From WTGU01 sp965200925 (lineage in GTDB: Bacteria > Pseudomonadota > Alphaproteobacteria > UBA828): a stretch of 64,000 nt of DNA. The position numbers were made by a program, and so were the translations under genes. The notes under the pieces are model-generated. The model was not told the DNA's origin. It did not search any database and was given only the letters and a program-made list of their open reading frames with translations. The DNA is taken from positions 3,224,001 to 3,288,000 of the forward strand of contig OZ241738.1 of assembly GCA_965200925.1 (NCBI GenBank). The letters are read 5' to 3'. Within the stretch, counting starts at the first letter, position 1. The number at the start of each line of letters is the position of its first letter. Below, piece after piece: positions 17,501 to 25,457 of this stretch.

Positions 17501-17542
17501 GCGGCCTACGTCTCCGCGACGGCACGGGCAAAACCCCGATGA
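14516..17542 (+). CDS. DUF499-family P-loop ATPase, anti-phage island type
   Basis: 1008 residues from GTG 14516, overlapping the antitoxin stop. The N-terminal ATPase has a variant Walker A, DTSYGGGKTHGLIAL (about residues 82-96), and Walker B ILLDELSVYLRKAR (about residues 192-206). The middle carries the family's FRSSYPFHPEVLETL and RLLARTMARLWDE helices. A proline-rich linker near residue 850 leads to a separate C-terminal domain. DUF499 proteins usually occur with DUF1156 methylases and SNF2 helicases in defence islands, as they do here, and are thought to be motor or switch components. The exact biochemical role is not established. Confidence 0.85.
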   Translation: MTIPTIFETCRPRADVLEGAVAEADFAADLARVVGGEGIDGYRDPARFFANTYPTRGLKNLLANVCRRLTGAGGEAAAIFRLDTSYGGGKTHGLIALTHAARGMEGVTDVSEFVDPALIPQGGVRVAAFDGENADPANGRAMGDGVLAHTPWGEIAHALAGAEGYERVRKSDESRIAPGAETLRALFGGAPTLILLDELSVYLRKARRLADGHDQLTAFLTSLFKAVEGAPNAALVYTLAIGKDGRAVDAYGEENRFIADNMAEAESVSARMATPLNPTGEDETVHVLRRRLFASIDGTRVAPVVEAYRALWAANGDSLAADAARAGTVETFRSSYPFHPEVLETLTGKTATLGNFQRVRGMLRLLARTMARLWDERPADATAIHLHHIDPGHEPIRQEIVTRLGQSAYLPAISNDVAAGGAEKNALAQEIDAEHHGGLPPHAAYAARTIFMHTLAFNDPLKGLSPEQLRYSILCPAMDISFIEEARKKFIAESAYLDDRPGAPMRFLAEANLRQIVRREERHVDAGTARAELDDRIRLIFGGKTFDTVPFPGGPFDVPDEIGNGRPKLVVLAYDGVTVGGSVERIPALIERIYDRKGAEGAALRVLRNNLVFTVADEARKEEMRHKTQRRLALRALRKPERLVELAPHQQDEVRELEARSEQELAIAIQQCYRHVFYPSRDRVGAEGVVDLAHSAIDMQSASDQPGAGQLQIVRALRDLKKLRLSEDEPDSPAYVRDRTPLRKGQMTTLALRGEFRRDPALPMLIGDDVFLRGVRRGVEQGEYVYRRGDLLFGPDDPPAAIAIDEQAVVMTMAYARNKGVWPRPAPVEKIPEAGSGSGGGLTEDPSGARTPTPAPPAAPAAPFTAEGVLKDALTRLWEQARAKKVEAVGLLTIRMFEAGDGFRLLGAVGAVSGAEKVVTMTGGYETRGGGSFALEFRGPVPDAQPVKEFLEPQLRAGESRDLQTGFELSFEDGLSMKGEAAEKFTDRLSRFASGAAYVSATARAKPR

Positions 17543-18033
17543 CGCGCCTGGAGAGAATCGTTCAGATCGAGACGCCCGACTCGGCTCCCCGATACGAGTT
17601 GCGGGTGCGCCGGCACGGGCCGGCCGACGCCGAATACGAGATTCGGCAGCTGCCCGCGCCGGCCACGCCGCAGGTGACGTCCGCACTGCGGGTGGCGGGG
17701 CTTCGCGGCCGCGCCCTCGCCCTGGTCGAGCACCGGGTGCTGAAGCGGCTTTCGCGGGCCGGCGTCAAGCTCGGGCGAAGCGCGAGCGACGGGAAGCGCG
17801 GCTATGCCCTCGACGAGGATTCGGCGCTGACGTTGGGGTTGCTCTTCCGCGCGTTGGCGCCCATGCGCCGCCGCGACGCCATGCGCGCGGTCGCCGAGGG
17901 AATCGAGGCCATGGGGCACGAGGAGGCGGCCTACTGGCTCGGCATGGCCATGCACCGCAAGAACCCGCGCCGCGTGCTGACGGCGCTGCGAATCCTGCTG
18001 ACCGAGCCGCGATCGCGGAGGAGGCGTCCGTGA
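17539..18033 (+). CDS. Small conserved-context protein of unknown function
   Basis: 164 residues, overlapping the DUF499 gene (ATGA) and the next ATPase gene (GTGA). The N-terminus looks like a beta-strand domain (APRYELRVRRHGPADAEYEIRQL), followed by a helical part with RALALVEHRVLKRLSRAGVK. The C-terminal half is helical and rich in arginine (LGLLFRALAPMRRRDAMRAV, then HRKNPRRVLTALRILL), which would suit nucleic-acid or partner binding. I do not recognise the family. The tight overlap on both sides suggests it is a stoichiometric partner of DUF499. Confidence 0.75.
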   Translation: MTRLERIVQIETPDSAPRYELRVRRHGPADAEYEIRQLPAPATPQVTSALRVAGLRGRALALVEHRVLKRLSRAGVKLGRSASDGKRGYALDEDSALTLGLLFRALAPMRRRDAMRAVAEGIEAMGHEEAAYWLGMAMHRKNPRRVLTALRILLTEPRSRRRRP

Positions 18034-19301
18034 AGCTGGAGCGGGTGGAGATCGAGAACTACCGCGCCATCGAGAAACTGGTTCTGCCGCTCGATCCCGC
18101 CTTGACCGTGCTGCACGGTGCCAACGGGCACGGAAAGACGAGCGTTCTAAGCGCCATCGCCATGGGGCTCGGCAGCATTCTCCGGTTGTTGCCCAACGTT
18201 TCCAGCATCGGTTTTCGCGACACGGACCTGCGCGGTCCCCGGCCTTTGCGGGTAGCGCTGTGGACCTGCGACGGAATCGAATGGGATCGACGGAAACAAG
18301 GACCGCGGGGAAAGACCACTCGGCAGCAACTGAAGGAGGCGATAGAAAAGATCGTCGCCGCGGACCGGGAGGGGGCCGCGCCGCGCGACCTGCCCATCGT
18401 CGCCTTCTACGACACCGACCGCGCGGTGTTCGACGCGCCGCATCGGCGCCGGGGCTTCAAGACTGAGTTTCCGCGCTACGCGGCGCTGGAAGGGGCGCTC
18501 ACCCCTCGCGTCAACTTCAGGGAGTTCTTCAAGTGGTTCTACGCCCGGCAGTATGAAGAATTGCAGGAAAAAGGCGAACGGCGGGACTGGGATTATCAGT
18601 TGAAGGACCTGAACACCGTTCGCAAGGCGATCGAACGCATGGTTCCCGGAGTCTCCGACCCTCGGATCAAACTCCGGCCCCTGCGGTTCGCCGTATCCGT
18701 GAAGTCGGAAGCGGGCAAGATTGAAGAATACGCGCTCGACCAGCTGAGCGGCGGCTATCGGATCATGCTGGCGCTCGCGGCCGACTTGGCGCGGCGCATG
18801 GCGCAAGGGAACCCGCATCTCGACGACCCGCTCGAGTCGGAAGCGGCGGTGTTGATCGACGAGGTCGACCTGCATCTGCATCCCGCGTGGCAGCAGCGGA
18901 TGCTGACCGATTTGGCGAAGACCTTCCGGAAGACGCAATTCATCGTCTCCACTCACAGCCCGCAGGTGCTGACGACGGTCCGGCCCGAGCAGATCATCGA
19001 GTTGCGCCGCGAGGCCGGCCGCATCGTCGCCGGGCAGTCCGCCGCGCCGACCTATGGCGCGGAATCCGGCGCCGTCCTGTCCACACTGATGGGCGTGAGC
19101 GAGCGGCCGGCGGGTAACGAATTCGTCGAGGTCTTGCGCCAGTATATGGAACTCGTCGGGGACGACAAGGGAGAGTCCGAAGAGGGCCGGGCGCTCAGGC
19201 GCAAGCTCGAAGCTCTTTCGCCCGATGATTACGGGCTGGACCGGGCCGATATCGAGATACGGCGGCGAAAGGTGCTCAAGCGCATAGGGAAATCTCCGTG
19301 A
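18030..19301 (+). CDS. PtuA-like AAA ATPase (Septu-type)
   Basis: 423 residues. N-terminus KLERVEIENYRAIEKL with Walker A HGANGHGKTS (about residues 29-38), ABC-like signature LSGGYRIML (about 239), Walker B VLIDEVDLHLHP (about 274-285) and H-loop STHSPQVL (about 308). This is the SMC-like ATPase layout of PtuA and retron-associated ATPases. The next gene is an HNH nuclease, and the two overlap by GTGA; that pairing defines Septu-like systems. No reverse transcriptase is nearby, so it is not a retron. In Septu the ATPase is thought to sense infection and hold or release the nuclease. Confidence 0.8.
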   Translation: MKLERVEIENYRAIEKLVLPLDPALTVLHGANGHGKTSVLSAIAMGLGSILRLLPNVSSIGFRDTDLRGPRPLRVALWTCDGIEWDRRKQGPRGKTTRQQLKEAIEKIVAADREGAAPRDLPIVAFYDTDRAVFDAPHRRRGFKTEFPRYAALEGALTPRVNFREFFKWFYARQYEELQEKGERRDWDYQLKDLNTVRKAIERMVPGVSDPRIKLRPLRFAVSVKSEAGKIEEYALDQLSGGYRIMLALAADLARRMAQGNPHLDDPLESEAAVLIDEVDLHLHPAWQQRMLTDLAKTFRKTQFIVSTHSPQVLTTVRPEQIIELRREAGRIVAGQSAAPTYGAESGAVLSTLMGVSERPAGNEFVEVLRQYMELVGDDKGESEEGRALRRKLEALSPDDYGLDRADIEIRRRKVLKRIGKSP

Positions 19302-20050
19302 AGAAGATTCGGACGCTGGCCGGCCCCACCCCGGGCCTCTCTGCCTATCTCGCCGCGGAAGCCGACGAAGCAGATTGGGCAGGGTTTCGCAATCACCGAT
19401 CCGGTGCGTCCCACAAGGAACTCAGAGACGCTCTCGCCGACCAGCAGCACGGGCTGTGCGGTTACTGCGAGATAGAAATCGCGGCAGGGCGGAGACAAGT
19501 CGAGCACATCGTGCCGCGAAGCGATCCGGCACGCGGCGCGGTGTGCGCGCTGAACGCCGGGAACATGATGGCCTGCTGCCTCGGTGGAACGTGCGCCAGG
19601 GCGGGCGACCCGGGGCAATATCTGCCTCCGCCGAGGGCCAATATGAGTTGCGGGCAGAGGAAAGGCAACGACACGATCCCGGGTTTCATCGACCCCAGAA
19701 CATTGCCCGAAATACCGGCACTGACGCGCGTGACGTCTGACGGTCGTATCGAGGCCGATGAGGAAGCCTGCGTTGCCGCGGGGTGGGAAGCCGACGGAAT
19801 CGCCGAGACCGTCGAGTTTCTCGGCTTGAATGTCGAACGGCTGCGACTCGCCCGGGAACAGCGCTGGCTGGCGCTCGAAAATGCCTGGGAAGATCACCAC
19901 GACGACGAACACACGATGCGGGAGGCAGCCCGCGAGGAGTTGCTGCCGGATAATGGCAGGCTGCGACGGTTCTTCACAACAAGCCGGTCTTATTTCTCCG
20001 AATGGGGTGGCGAACGGATTCTGGCGCAACATCCTCGCGACTGGATTTAA
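19298..20050 (+). CDS. PtuB-like HNH endonuclease
   Basis: 250 residues. The zinc/HNH core reads CGYCEIEI (about residue 54), RRQVEHIVPRSD (about 66-77), an asparagine in NAGNMMACC, and SCGQRKGN, the layout of the HNH family found with retrons and in PtuB of Septu. Such nucleases cut DNA or RNA on phage infection. It overlaps the ATPase gene by GTGA. Its stop (20048-20050) lies only 4 bp before the truncated DUF1156 start, so the ancestral operon probably ran PtuB straight into the DUF1156 methylase. Confidence 0.8.
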   Translation: MKKIRTLAGPTPGLSAYLAAEADEADWAGFRNHRSGASHKELRDALADQQHGLCGYCEIEIAAGRRQVEHIVPRSDPARGAVCALNAGNMMACCLGGTCARAGDPGQYLPPPRANMSCGQRKGNDTIPGFIDPRTLPEIPALTRVTSDGRIEADEEACVAAGWEADGIAETVEFLGLNVERLRLAREQRWLALENAWEDHHDDEHTMREAAREELLPDNGRLRRFFTTSRSYFSEWGGERILAQHPRDWI

Positions 20051-20054
20051 CCGA

Positions 20055-20190
20055 GTGATCGACGTTCGTTTGATCGATCGGTGGTTGCCGATCGCGGCGC
20101 TGGGGATCGAGAGCGTGCGGGAGCGGGCGTCGATGACGCCGTTTCCGGCGCCGAACCGGCTGCATGTCTGGTGGGCGCGGCGGCCGCTGG
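20055..20190 (+). repeat. Direct repeat, left copy (DUF1156 5' end)
   Basis: Aligns without gaps to 25458-25593 at a constant offset of 5403 bp. By eye there are about five mismatches in the last 120 positions and more in the first 16. Both copies begin at the start codon, and the match ends sharply in the codons for RRPL. Confidence 0.85.
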
Positions 20191-20249
20191 ATTCGCGGAC
20201 GCCTTGGGCTGTCGAGACGTTCGGACCCGCCTGCCAATTCGCCGCATAA
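20055..20249 (+). pseudogene. Truncated copy of the DUF1156 methylase start
   Basis: A 64-residue frame from GTG 20055. Its first 45 residues (such as RWLPIAALGIESVRER and PAPNRLHVWWARRPL) match the N-terminus of the intact methylase at 25458. Homology stops abruptly at 20190, after which the reading continues with unrelated residues to a TAA. The copy lies in the position expected for the methylase in the operon, 4 bp after the HNH gene. It is the upstream half of the direct repeat that brackets the two NTPase genes. A function for the remnant peptide is unlikely. Confidence 0.85.
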
Positions 20250-20369
20250 CGACCGGTTGCCGCGGCGCGTGGCGCAGGGATCCGGTCGATGCCCGACGCG
20301 CGCCCGGTCGAACGCTGGCGCCGGTCATGGCGTTTGGCGCGGCGCCGTGAAAAATCGTCCATGACAGGG

Positions 20370-20398
20370 TTGACAACGCCCCTATTTCCCAACATATT
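20370..20398 (+). promoter_or_regulatory. Sigma70-like promoter of the NTPase pair
   Basis: A consensus TTGACA (20370-20375) is spaced by 17 bp from CATATT (20393-20398). It stands in the 180-bp gap between the truncated methylase copy and the NTPase gene, where the otherwise continuous operon is broken. The rest of that gap (20250-20369) shows no gene or motif. Confidence 0.6.
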
Positions 20399-20420
20399 CG
20401 TTTGCATCGGATTTGTTGGG
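20388..20420 (+). promoter_or_regulatory. Inverted repeat overlapping -10 and leader
   Basis: Arms CCCAACA (20388-20394) and TGTTGGG (20414-20420) bracket the -10 and probable start point, and the right arm runs into the GGAGGT Shine-Dalgarno of the NTPase gene. It could be an operator or a leader hairpin that hides the ribosome site. Confidence 0.4.
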
Positions 20421-20429
20421 AGGTGAAAT

Positions 20430-21698
20430 GTGACGATGAGGCTCGCGAAGGCTGGAGGAAACTGGGTCGAGGGGGACCGGTTCTTCGACCGGGACGCCGC
20501 GATCGAAGAGCTTGCGGAGCGGGTGCGGGACGGAACCCACACCCTGCTGACCGCGCAGCGCCGCATGGGCAAGACGAGCCTGGTGCGGGAGCTGCTGCGC
20601 CGCCTGGCGGACGAGGGGCGCTTCGCGACGATCTTCGTCGACCTGGAGGGCGCCGCCGACCCGGCGGACGCCATCGCCGAGATCGGGTTCCGGTCGAGAC
20701 CGGCGCAAGGCGCATGGGGCCGGATCAAGTCCCTGTTCGCCAACGTCCTTCCGGCGGAGGCCGAGATCGGCGGTCGGATCCCGCTGACCGATGCGGATCT
20801 GCGGGTGAAGCTTCGCGCCGGGGTCGATGCCGGCAACTGGCGGCACAAGGGCGACAAGGTCTTCGCGGCCCTGGCCGGGAACGCGCTGCCGACGGTACTC
20901 GCGATCGACGAGCTGCCGATCCTCGTCAACCGGCTGCTCAAGGGGGACGATTACCGGATTACGCCGGAGCGCAGGCAGGCGGCGGACGAATTCCTGAGCT
21001 GGCTTCGCAAGAATGGCCAGACGCATCGGGGCCGAATCTGCATGATCCTCTCCGGCAGCGTGAGCCTTGAACCCATCCTGCGACAGGCCGGGCTCAGCGC
21101 CCACGCGAACGTCTTCTCTCCCTTCGATCTGAAACCCTGGGACGAGGAGACCGCGGCGGCCTGCCTCGGCGCCCTGGGGGAGACCTACGGCCTCGACCTC
21201 CCCCACGCCGTCCGCCGGGACATGTGCCGGCGGCTGCGGTGTCAGATTCCCCACCACGTGCAGCGGTTCTTCGATGTCCTTCACGAGGATCTGCGCCGGG
21301 CCGGCCGGCACACCGCTTCGCTCGAAGACGTGAAGCGCGTGTACGCCCATGAGATGCTCGGTATCCGGGGACAGATGGATCTGGAGCACTACGAGGGTCG
21401 GCTGAGGATGATTCTCGGGGACGAGGGGTATCGGGCCGCTCTTGAGATGTTGACCGAGGCCGCGGTCGACGGCGGCCGGCTGCGCGGCGACGCCATCGAC
21501 CGGCATCGCGGGCTTCGCGCCGACGGGGCCGGGGCCGACCCGCTCCCGGTCGAGGACGTGCTCCACGTGCTGGAGCATGACGGGTATCTGGAGAGGCAGG
21601 GCGACGGCTACCGCTTCGTCTCCGGCCTGCTGGAAGACTGGTGGCGCGTCCGGTATGGCGGGGCCGGCGCCGGACCCGCCCGGAGCGCCGGGCGATGA
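20430..21698 (+). CDS. STAND-like NTPase with C-terminal winged helix
   Basis: 422 residues from GTG 20430, placed 5 nt after GGAGGT; an ATG at 20428 is out of frame and followed by a stop. The N-terminus has FFDRDAAIEELAERV, Walker A TAQRRMGKTSLVREL (about residues 41-55), and Walker B VLAIDELPIL (about 157). The C-terminal part (VEDVLHVLEHDGYLERQGDGYRF, split across two strands and a helix) is a winged helix. This is the layout of AAA NTPases of the archaeal-type/STAND group that act as infection sensors. It overlaps the next NTPase gene by ATGA. Confidence 0.75.
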   Translation: MTMRLAKAGGNWVEGDRFFDRDAAIEELAERVRDGTHTLLTAQRRMGKTSLVRELLRRLADEGRFATIFVDLEGAADPADAIAEIGFRSRPAQGAWGRIKSLFANVLPAEAEIGGRIPLTDADLRVKLRAGVDAGNWRHKGDKVFAALAGNALPTVLAIDELPILVNRLLKGDDYRITPERRQAADEFLSWLRKNGQTHRGRICMILSGSVSLEPILRQAGLSAHANVFSPFDLKPWDEETAAACLGALGETYGLDLPHAVRRDMCRRLRCQIPHHVQRFFDVLHEDLRRAGRHTASLEDVKRVYAHEMLGIRGQMDLEHYEGRLRMILGDEGYRAALEMLTEAAVDGGRLRGDAIDRHRGLRADGAGADPLPVEDVLHVLEHDGYLERQGDGYRFVSGLLEDWWRVRYGGAGAGPARSAGR

Positions 21699-24600
21699 CC
21701 GTGACCGCCACCCGGAAGTACAACCCCGGCTTCCTCGACGACGACGAGCTGGTGGCATCGTTTCGCGTGCGGATGAGCGAGTTCGAGTCGATCATGGAGA
21801 TGCTCCGCGAATGCGCCGGAAGCGCGAACCCGCACCAGATCGTCATCGGCCCGCGCGGCAGCGGAAAGACGAGCCTGCTCCTGCGGGTCGCGGCGGAAGT
21901 GCGCCGGGATGCCGGGCTGTCGCCCGCCTTCTTCCCCGTCGTCTTCGCGGAGGAGAGCTACGAGATTTCCACCGCCGGGGAGTTCTGGCTGGAATGCCTG
22001 TCCCGCCTGGCCGACCAGGCGCCGAGGCGGGAGGGCGGCCCCGACCTGCGCCGCACCTTCGAAGACTTGCGCGCCGTCCGCGACGACCGGACCCTTGGCG
22101 ACCGGTGTCTCGGCGCTCTGCTGGACTTCTCGGACCGGGAAGGCAAGCGGCTCGTGCTGATGGTCGAGAACCTGAACATGATGTTCGGGGACATGGCGGA
22201 TCCGGCCGCGGGATGGCGGCTGCGAAAAGTCCTTCAAACCGAGCCGAGGATCGTCCTGCTCGCGAGCGCGACCAGCCGCTTCGACGAGATCGACAACCTG
22301 GACCATGCCCTGTACGACCTGTTCCGGACGCTCACCCTGCGCCCTCTCGACACGAAAGAATGCGCCGTTCTGTGGGAAGCGGCGTCCGGCCGGCGTGCCC
22401 CGCGCGAGACGATTCGTTCGCTGGAAATCCTCACCGGCGGCAGCCCGAGATTGCTCGCGATCGTGGCCCGTTTCGGCGCGGGGCGGTCCTTCCGCGATCT
22501 GATGGCCGACCTGCTCGATCTGATCGATGACCATACGGAGTACTTCAAGAGCCATCTCGAATCGCTCCCGGCCCAGGAGCGGCGAGTCTATCTCGCCCTC
22601 GCCGACCTGTGGAAGCCGGCGCTCACGAAGGAGGTCGCGGACCGGGCGCGGCTCGATACGAGCAAATGCAGCGCCCAGCTCGCCCGCCTCGTCGATCGCG
22701 GCGTCGTTCAGGCCGCAGGCGGCAGCGCCCGCCGCAAGCAGTACTACCTGAGCGAGCGCCTGTACAACGTCTACTACCTGCTGCGCCGCCACAGCAGGCC
22801 GAGCCGCCTGATCGAAGCCCTCATCCTCTTCATGGAGTCGTACTACTCGCCGCGCGAGCTGGTGGACATCGGGGTCGGCATCGCCCACGAGGCGGGGAGC
22901 TTCGACGCGGAGAGGCGGGCGCTGCATCGCGGCGCGTTTGCGCGCCTGATCGAGTTGCCGGCCCTGATCGGGTATCGCGAAGAGTTGCTCGCGAGCGTTC
23001 CCGAGGGCTTCGCGGACGTCCTCGATCGGGGCGGAACCCTCCCGGAGGTGGCGAAACCGGCGCCGGCCGGCTTGGGGCCAGGCCGCCGTCGGGCGGGCCA
23101 GCTCGACGGGCAGACGGACGAGCACGCCGAGTCGGCGGCGGCGCGGGCGCGGCTCGTCGAGGCAAGCGGGTTGGAGGGCCAGAACCGACCGGAGGAAGCG
23201 CTGACCATCTATGACGAGGTGGTGCGCCGGTTCGGGGAGAGCGAGGCCCCGGCCCTTCTCGAATGGGTCGCGATGGCCCTCGCGGGCAAAGGGCGTGTGC
23301 TCCGCACCCTGAACCGATCGGAGGAAGAACTGGCGACTTGGGACGAAATGGTGCGCCGTTTCGGAGAGAGTGAGGTCCCGGCCCTTCACGAATGGGTCGC
23401 GACGGCCCTCGCGGGCAAAGGGTCGGTGCTCCGTACCCAGAACCGACCGGAGGAAGCGCTGGCCATCTATGACGAGGTGGTGCGCCGGTTCGGGGAGAGC
23501 GAGGTCCCGGCTCTTCTCGAATGGGTCGCGATGGCTCTCATGGGCAAAGGGTTGGTGCTCCGCACCCAGAACCGACTGGAGGAAGAACTGGCCATCTGTG
23601 ACGAAGTGGTGCGCCGTTTCGGGGAGAGCGAGGTCCCGGCCCTTCTCGAACGGGTCGCGATGGCCCTCGTGGACAAAGGGCGCGTGCTCCGTACCCTGAA
23701 CCGACCGGAAGAAGCGCTGGTCATCTATGAAGAAGCGCTGGCCATCTGTGACGAAGTGGTGCGCCGTTTCGGGGAGAGAGAGGCCCCGGCCCTTCTCGAA
23801 GGGGTCGCGACGGCCCTCGTGGGCAAAGGGTTGGTGCTCCGCACCCTGAACCGACCGGAAGAAGCGCTGGCCATCTATGACGAAACGGTGCGCCGTTTCG
23901 GGGAGAGCGAGACCCCGGCCCTTCTCCGATGGGTCGCGATGGCCCTCGGGGACAAAGGGTCCGCACTCCTCACCCTGAACCGACCGGAAGAAGCGCTGGC
24001 CATCTACGACGAAATGGTGCGCCGTTTCGGGGAGAGCGGTGCCCCGGCCCTTCTCCAATGGGTCGCGACGGCCCTCGGGGGCAAAGGGCTCGCGCTCCGC
24101 ACCCTGAACCGACCGGAGGAAGCGCTGGCCATCTATGACGAGGTGGTGCGCCGTTTCGGGGAGAGCGAGGTCCCGGCCCTTCTCCAACGGGTCGCGAGGG
24201 CCCTCGTGGGCAAAGGGTCCGCGCTCCGCACCCTGAACCGGCCGGAGGAAGCGCTGGCCATCTATGACGAGGTGGTGCGCCGGTTCGGGGAGAGCGATGC
24301 CCCGGCCCTTCTCGAATGGGTCGCGAGGGCCCTCGTGGGCAAAGGGTTCGCGCTCCGCACCCTGAACCGACCGGAAGAAGAACTGGCCATCTACGACGAG
24401 ATGGTGCGCCGTTTCGGGGAGAGCGATGCCCCGGCCCTTCTCGAATGGGTCGCGAGGGCCCTCGTGGACAAAGGGTTCACGCTCTGCACCCTGAACCGAC
24501 CGGAGGAAGAACTGGCCATCTACGACGAGGTGGTGCGCCGTTTCGGGGAGAGCGAGGTCCCGGCTCTTCTCGAACGGGTCGCGATGGCCCTCGTGGGCAA

Positions 24601-25456
24601 AGGGCTCGCGCTCCTCACCCTGAACCGGCCGGAGGAAGCGCTGGCCATCTATGACGAGGTGGTGCGCCGTTTCGGGGAGAGCGAGGTCCCAGCCCTTCTC
24701 CAAGGAGTCGCAACGGCCCTCATGGGCAAAGGGTCGGTGCTCCGCACCCTGAACCGGCCGGAGGAAGCGCTGGCCATCTATGACGAGGTGGTGCGCCGTT
24801 TCGGGGAGAGCGATGCCCCGGTCCTTCTCCAAGGGGTCGCGATGGCCCTCGCGGGCAAAGGGTCCGCGCTTCGCACCCTGAACCGACCGGAGGAAGCGCT
24901 GGCCATCTATGACGAGGTGGTGCGCCGTTTCGGGGAGAGCGATGCCTCCGACTGCCGCTCCTGGGCCGGAACCGCGCTCCTCGCCAAGGCGGAGGTCGAG
25001 CTGGCGTTGCGGCGGTACGGGGCGGCCATCGAGACGGCCGGTCGGGCGCTTGAGCCGCGGCGAACGGAATCGCGGGAGAACCGGCTACGAGGCCATCTGC
25101 TCCGGGCAAGGGCGACCCTCGCAAGCGGCGGCCCGGCCGCGTGCGAGCAAGACGTCGGAGCGGCCCTGGCGATCCTGCCGGAGATCGGCTCTCTCCCGAA
25201 GAAGGTCCTCGATGCCCTGGTGTTCTTCGGCGCCGCGCTCGGGCCGGAGCGGATGCGCGCGCTCGTCGAGGCGTCGCCGTCGGGGGATATCCTGTTGCCG
25301 CTCACGACGGCGCTGGAATGGGAGCTCGGGCTCGAGCCTCGGGTGGCGCGGGAAGTCGAGGAGGTCGCCCAGGACGTCCGGAGGGATCTGGCGAAGCTGA
25401 GAGAAGCGGGAACTGGCGCTTCGTTCGACGAGAAGGCGGTGGAGCCGGAACGGTAG
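21695..25456 (+). CDS. NTPase with long 43-residue TPR-type repeat array
   Basis: 1253 residues. Walker A is in IGPRGSGKTSLLLRVA (about residues 50-65), followed by sensor and winged-helix regions up to about residue 480. From about residue 490 to 1090 comes an array of 14 units of 43 residues, each with IYDEVVRRFGES, then PALLEWVAMALVGKG and LRTLNRPEEAL, two antiparallel helices as in TPRs. A helical C-terminal cap follows. The design (sensor NTPase plus repeat scaffold) is that of STAND immune receptors such as Avs. ATG 21695 overlaps the previous stop. One unit carries an extra seven residues near nt 23721. Confidence 0.8.
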   Translation: MTVTATRKYNPGFLDDDELVASFRVRMSEFESIMEMLRECAGSANPHQIVIGPRGSGKTSLLLRVAAEVRRDAGLSPAFFPVVFAEESYEISTAGEFWLECLSRLADQAPRREGGPDLRRTFEDLRAVRDDRTLGDRCLGALLDFSDREGKRLVLMVENLNMMFGDMADPAAGWRLRKVLQTEPRIVLLASATSRFDEIDNLDHALYDLFRTLTLRPLDTKECAVLWEAASGRRAPRETIRSLEILTGGSPRLLAIVARFGAGRSFRDLMADLLDLIDDHTEYFKSHLESLPAQERRVYLALADLWKPALTKEVADRARLDTSKCSAQLARLVDRGVVQAAGGSARRKQYYLSERLYNVYYLLRRHSRPSRLIEALILFMESYYSPRELVDIGVGIAHEAGSFDAERRALHRGAFARLIELPALIGYREELLASVPEGFADVLDRGGTLPEVAKPAPAGLGPGRRRAGQLDGQTDEHAESAAARARLVEASGLEGQNRPEEALTIYDEVVRRFGESEAPALLEWVAMALAGKGRVLRTLNRSEEELATWDEMVRRFGESEVPALHEWVATALAGKGSVLRTQNRPEEALAIYDEVVRRFGESEVPALLEWVAMALMGKGLVLRTQNRLEEELAICDEVVRRFGESEVPALLERVAMALVDKGRVLRTLNRPEEALVIYEEALAICDEVVRRFGEREAPALLEGVATALVGKGLVLRTLNRPEEALAIYDETVRRFGESETPALLRWVAMALGDKGSALLTLNRPEEALAIYDEMVRRFGESGAPALLQWVATALGGKGLALRTLNRPEEALAIYDEVVRRFGESEVPALLQRVARALVGKGSALRTLNRPEEALAIYDEVVRRFGESDAPALLEWVARALVGKGFALRTLNRPEEELAIYDEMVRRFGESDAPALLEWVARALVDKGFTLCTLNRPEEELAIYDEVVRRFGESEVPALLERVAMALVGKGLALLTLNRPEEALAIYDEVVRRFGESEVPALLQGVATALMGKGSVLRTLNRPEEALAIYDEVVRRFGESDAPVLLQGVAMALAGKGSALRTLNRPEEALAIYDEVVRRFGESDASDCRSWAGTALLAKAEVELALRRYGAAIETAGRALEPRRTESRENRLRGHLLRARATLASGGPAACEQDVGAALAILPEIGSLPKKVLDALVFFGAALGPERMRALVEASPSGDILLPLTTALEWELGLEPRVAREVEEVAQDVRRDLAKLREAGTGASFDEKAVEPER
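23179..24946 (+). repeat. Tandem 129-bp repeats, 14 units
   Basis: The phrase CCATCTATGACGA recurs, exactly or nearly, every 129 bp at 23205, 23334, 23463, 23592, 23742, 23871, 24000, 24129, 24258, 24387, 24516, 24645, 24774 and 24903. The 150-bp step before 23742 comes from a 21-bp duplication. Units are highly alike at DNA level, including silent positions, which points to recent expansion by slippage or unequal exchange. All units keep the reading frame. Confidence 0.95.
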
Positions 25457-25457
25457 G

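Noticed and set aside
21608..24832. Very long minus-strand open frame opposite the repeat NTPase gene
   Set aside because: It is the complement of the 129-bp repeats. GC-rich repeat DNA keeps the antisense frame open; the translation is repetitive and has no domain, while the plus strand carries a clear ATPase and TPR units.
23179..24946. CRISPR-like array
   Set aside because: Units are contiguous 129-bp coding repeats with no unique spacers.
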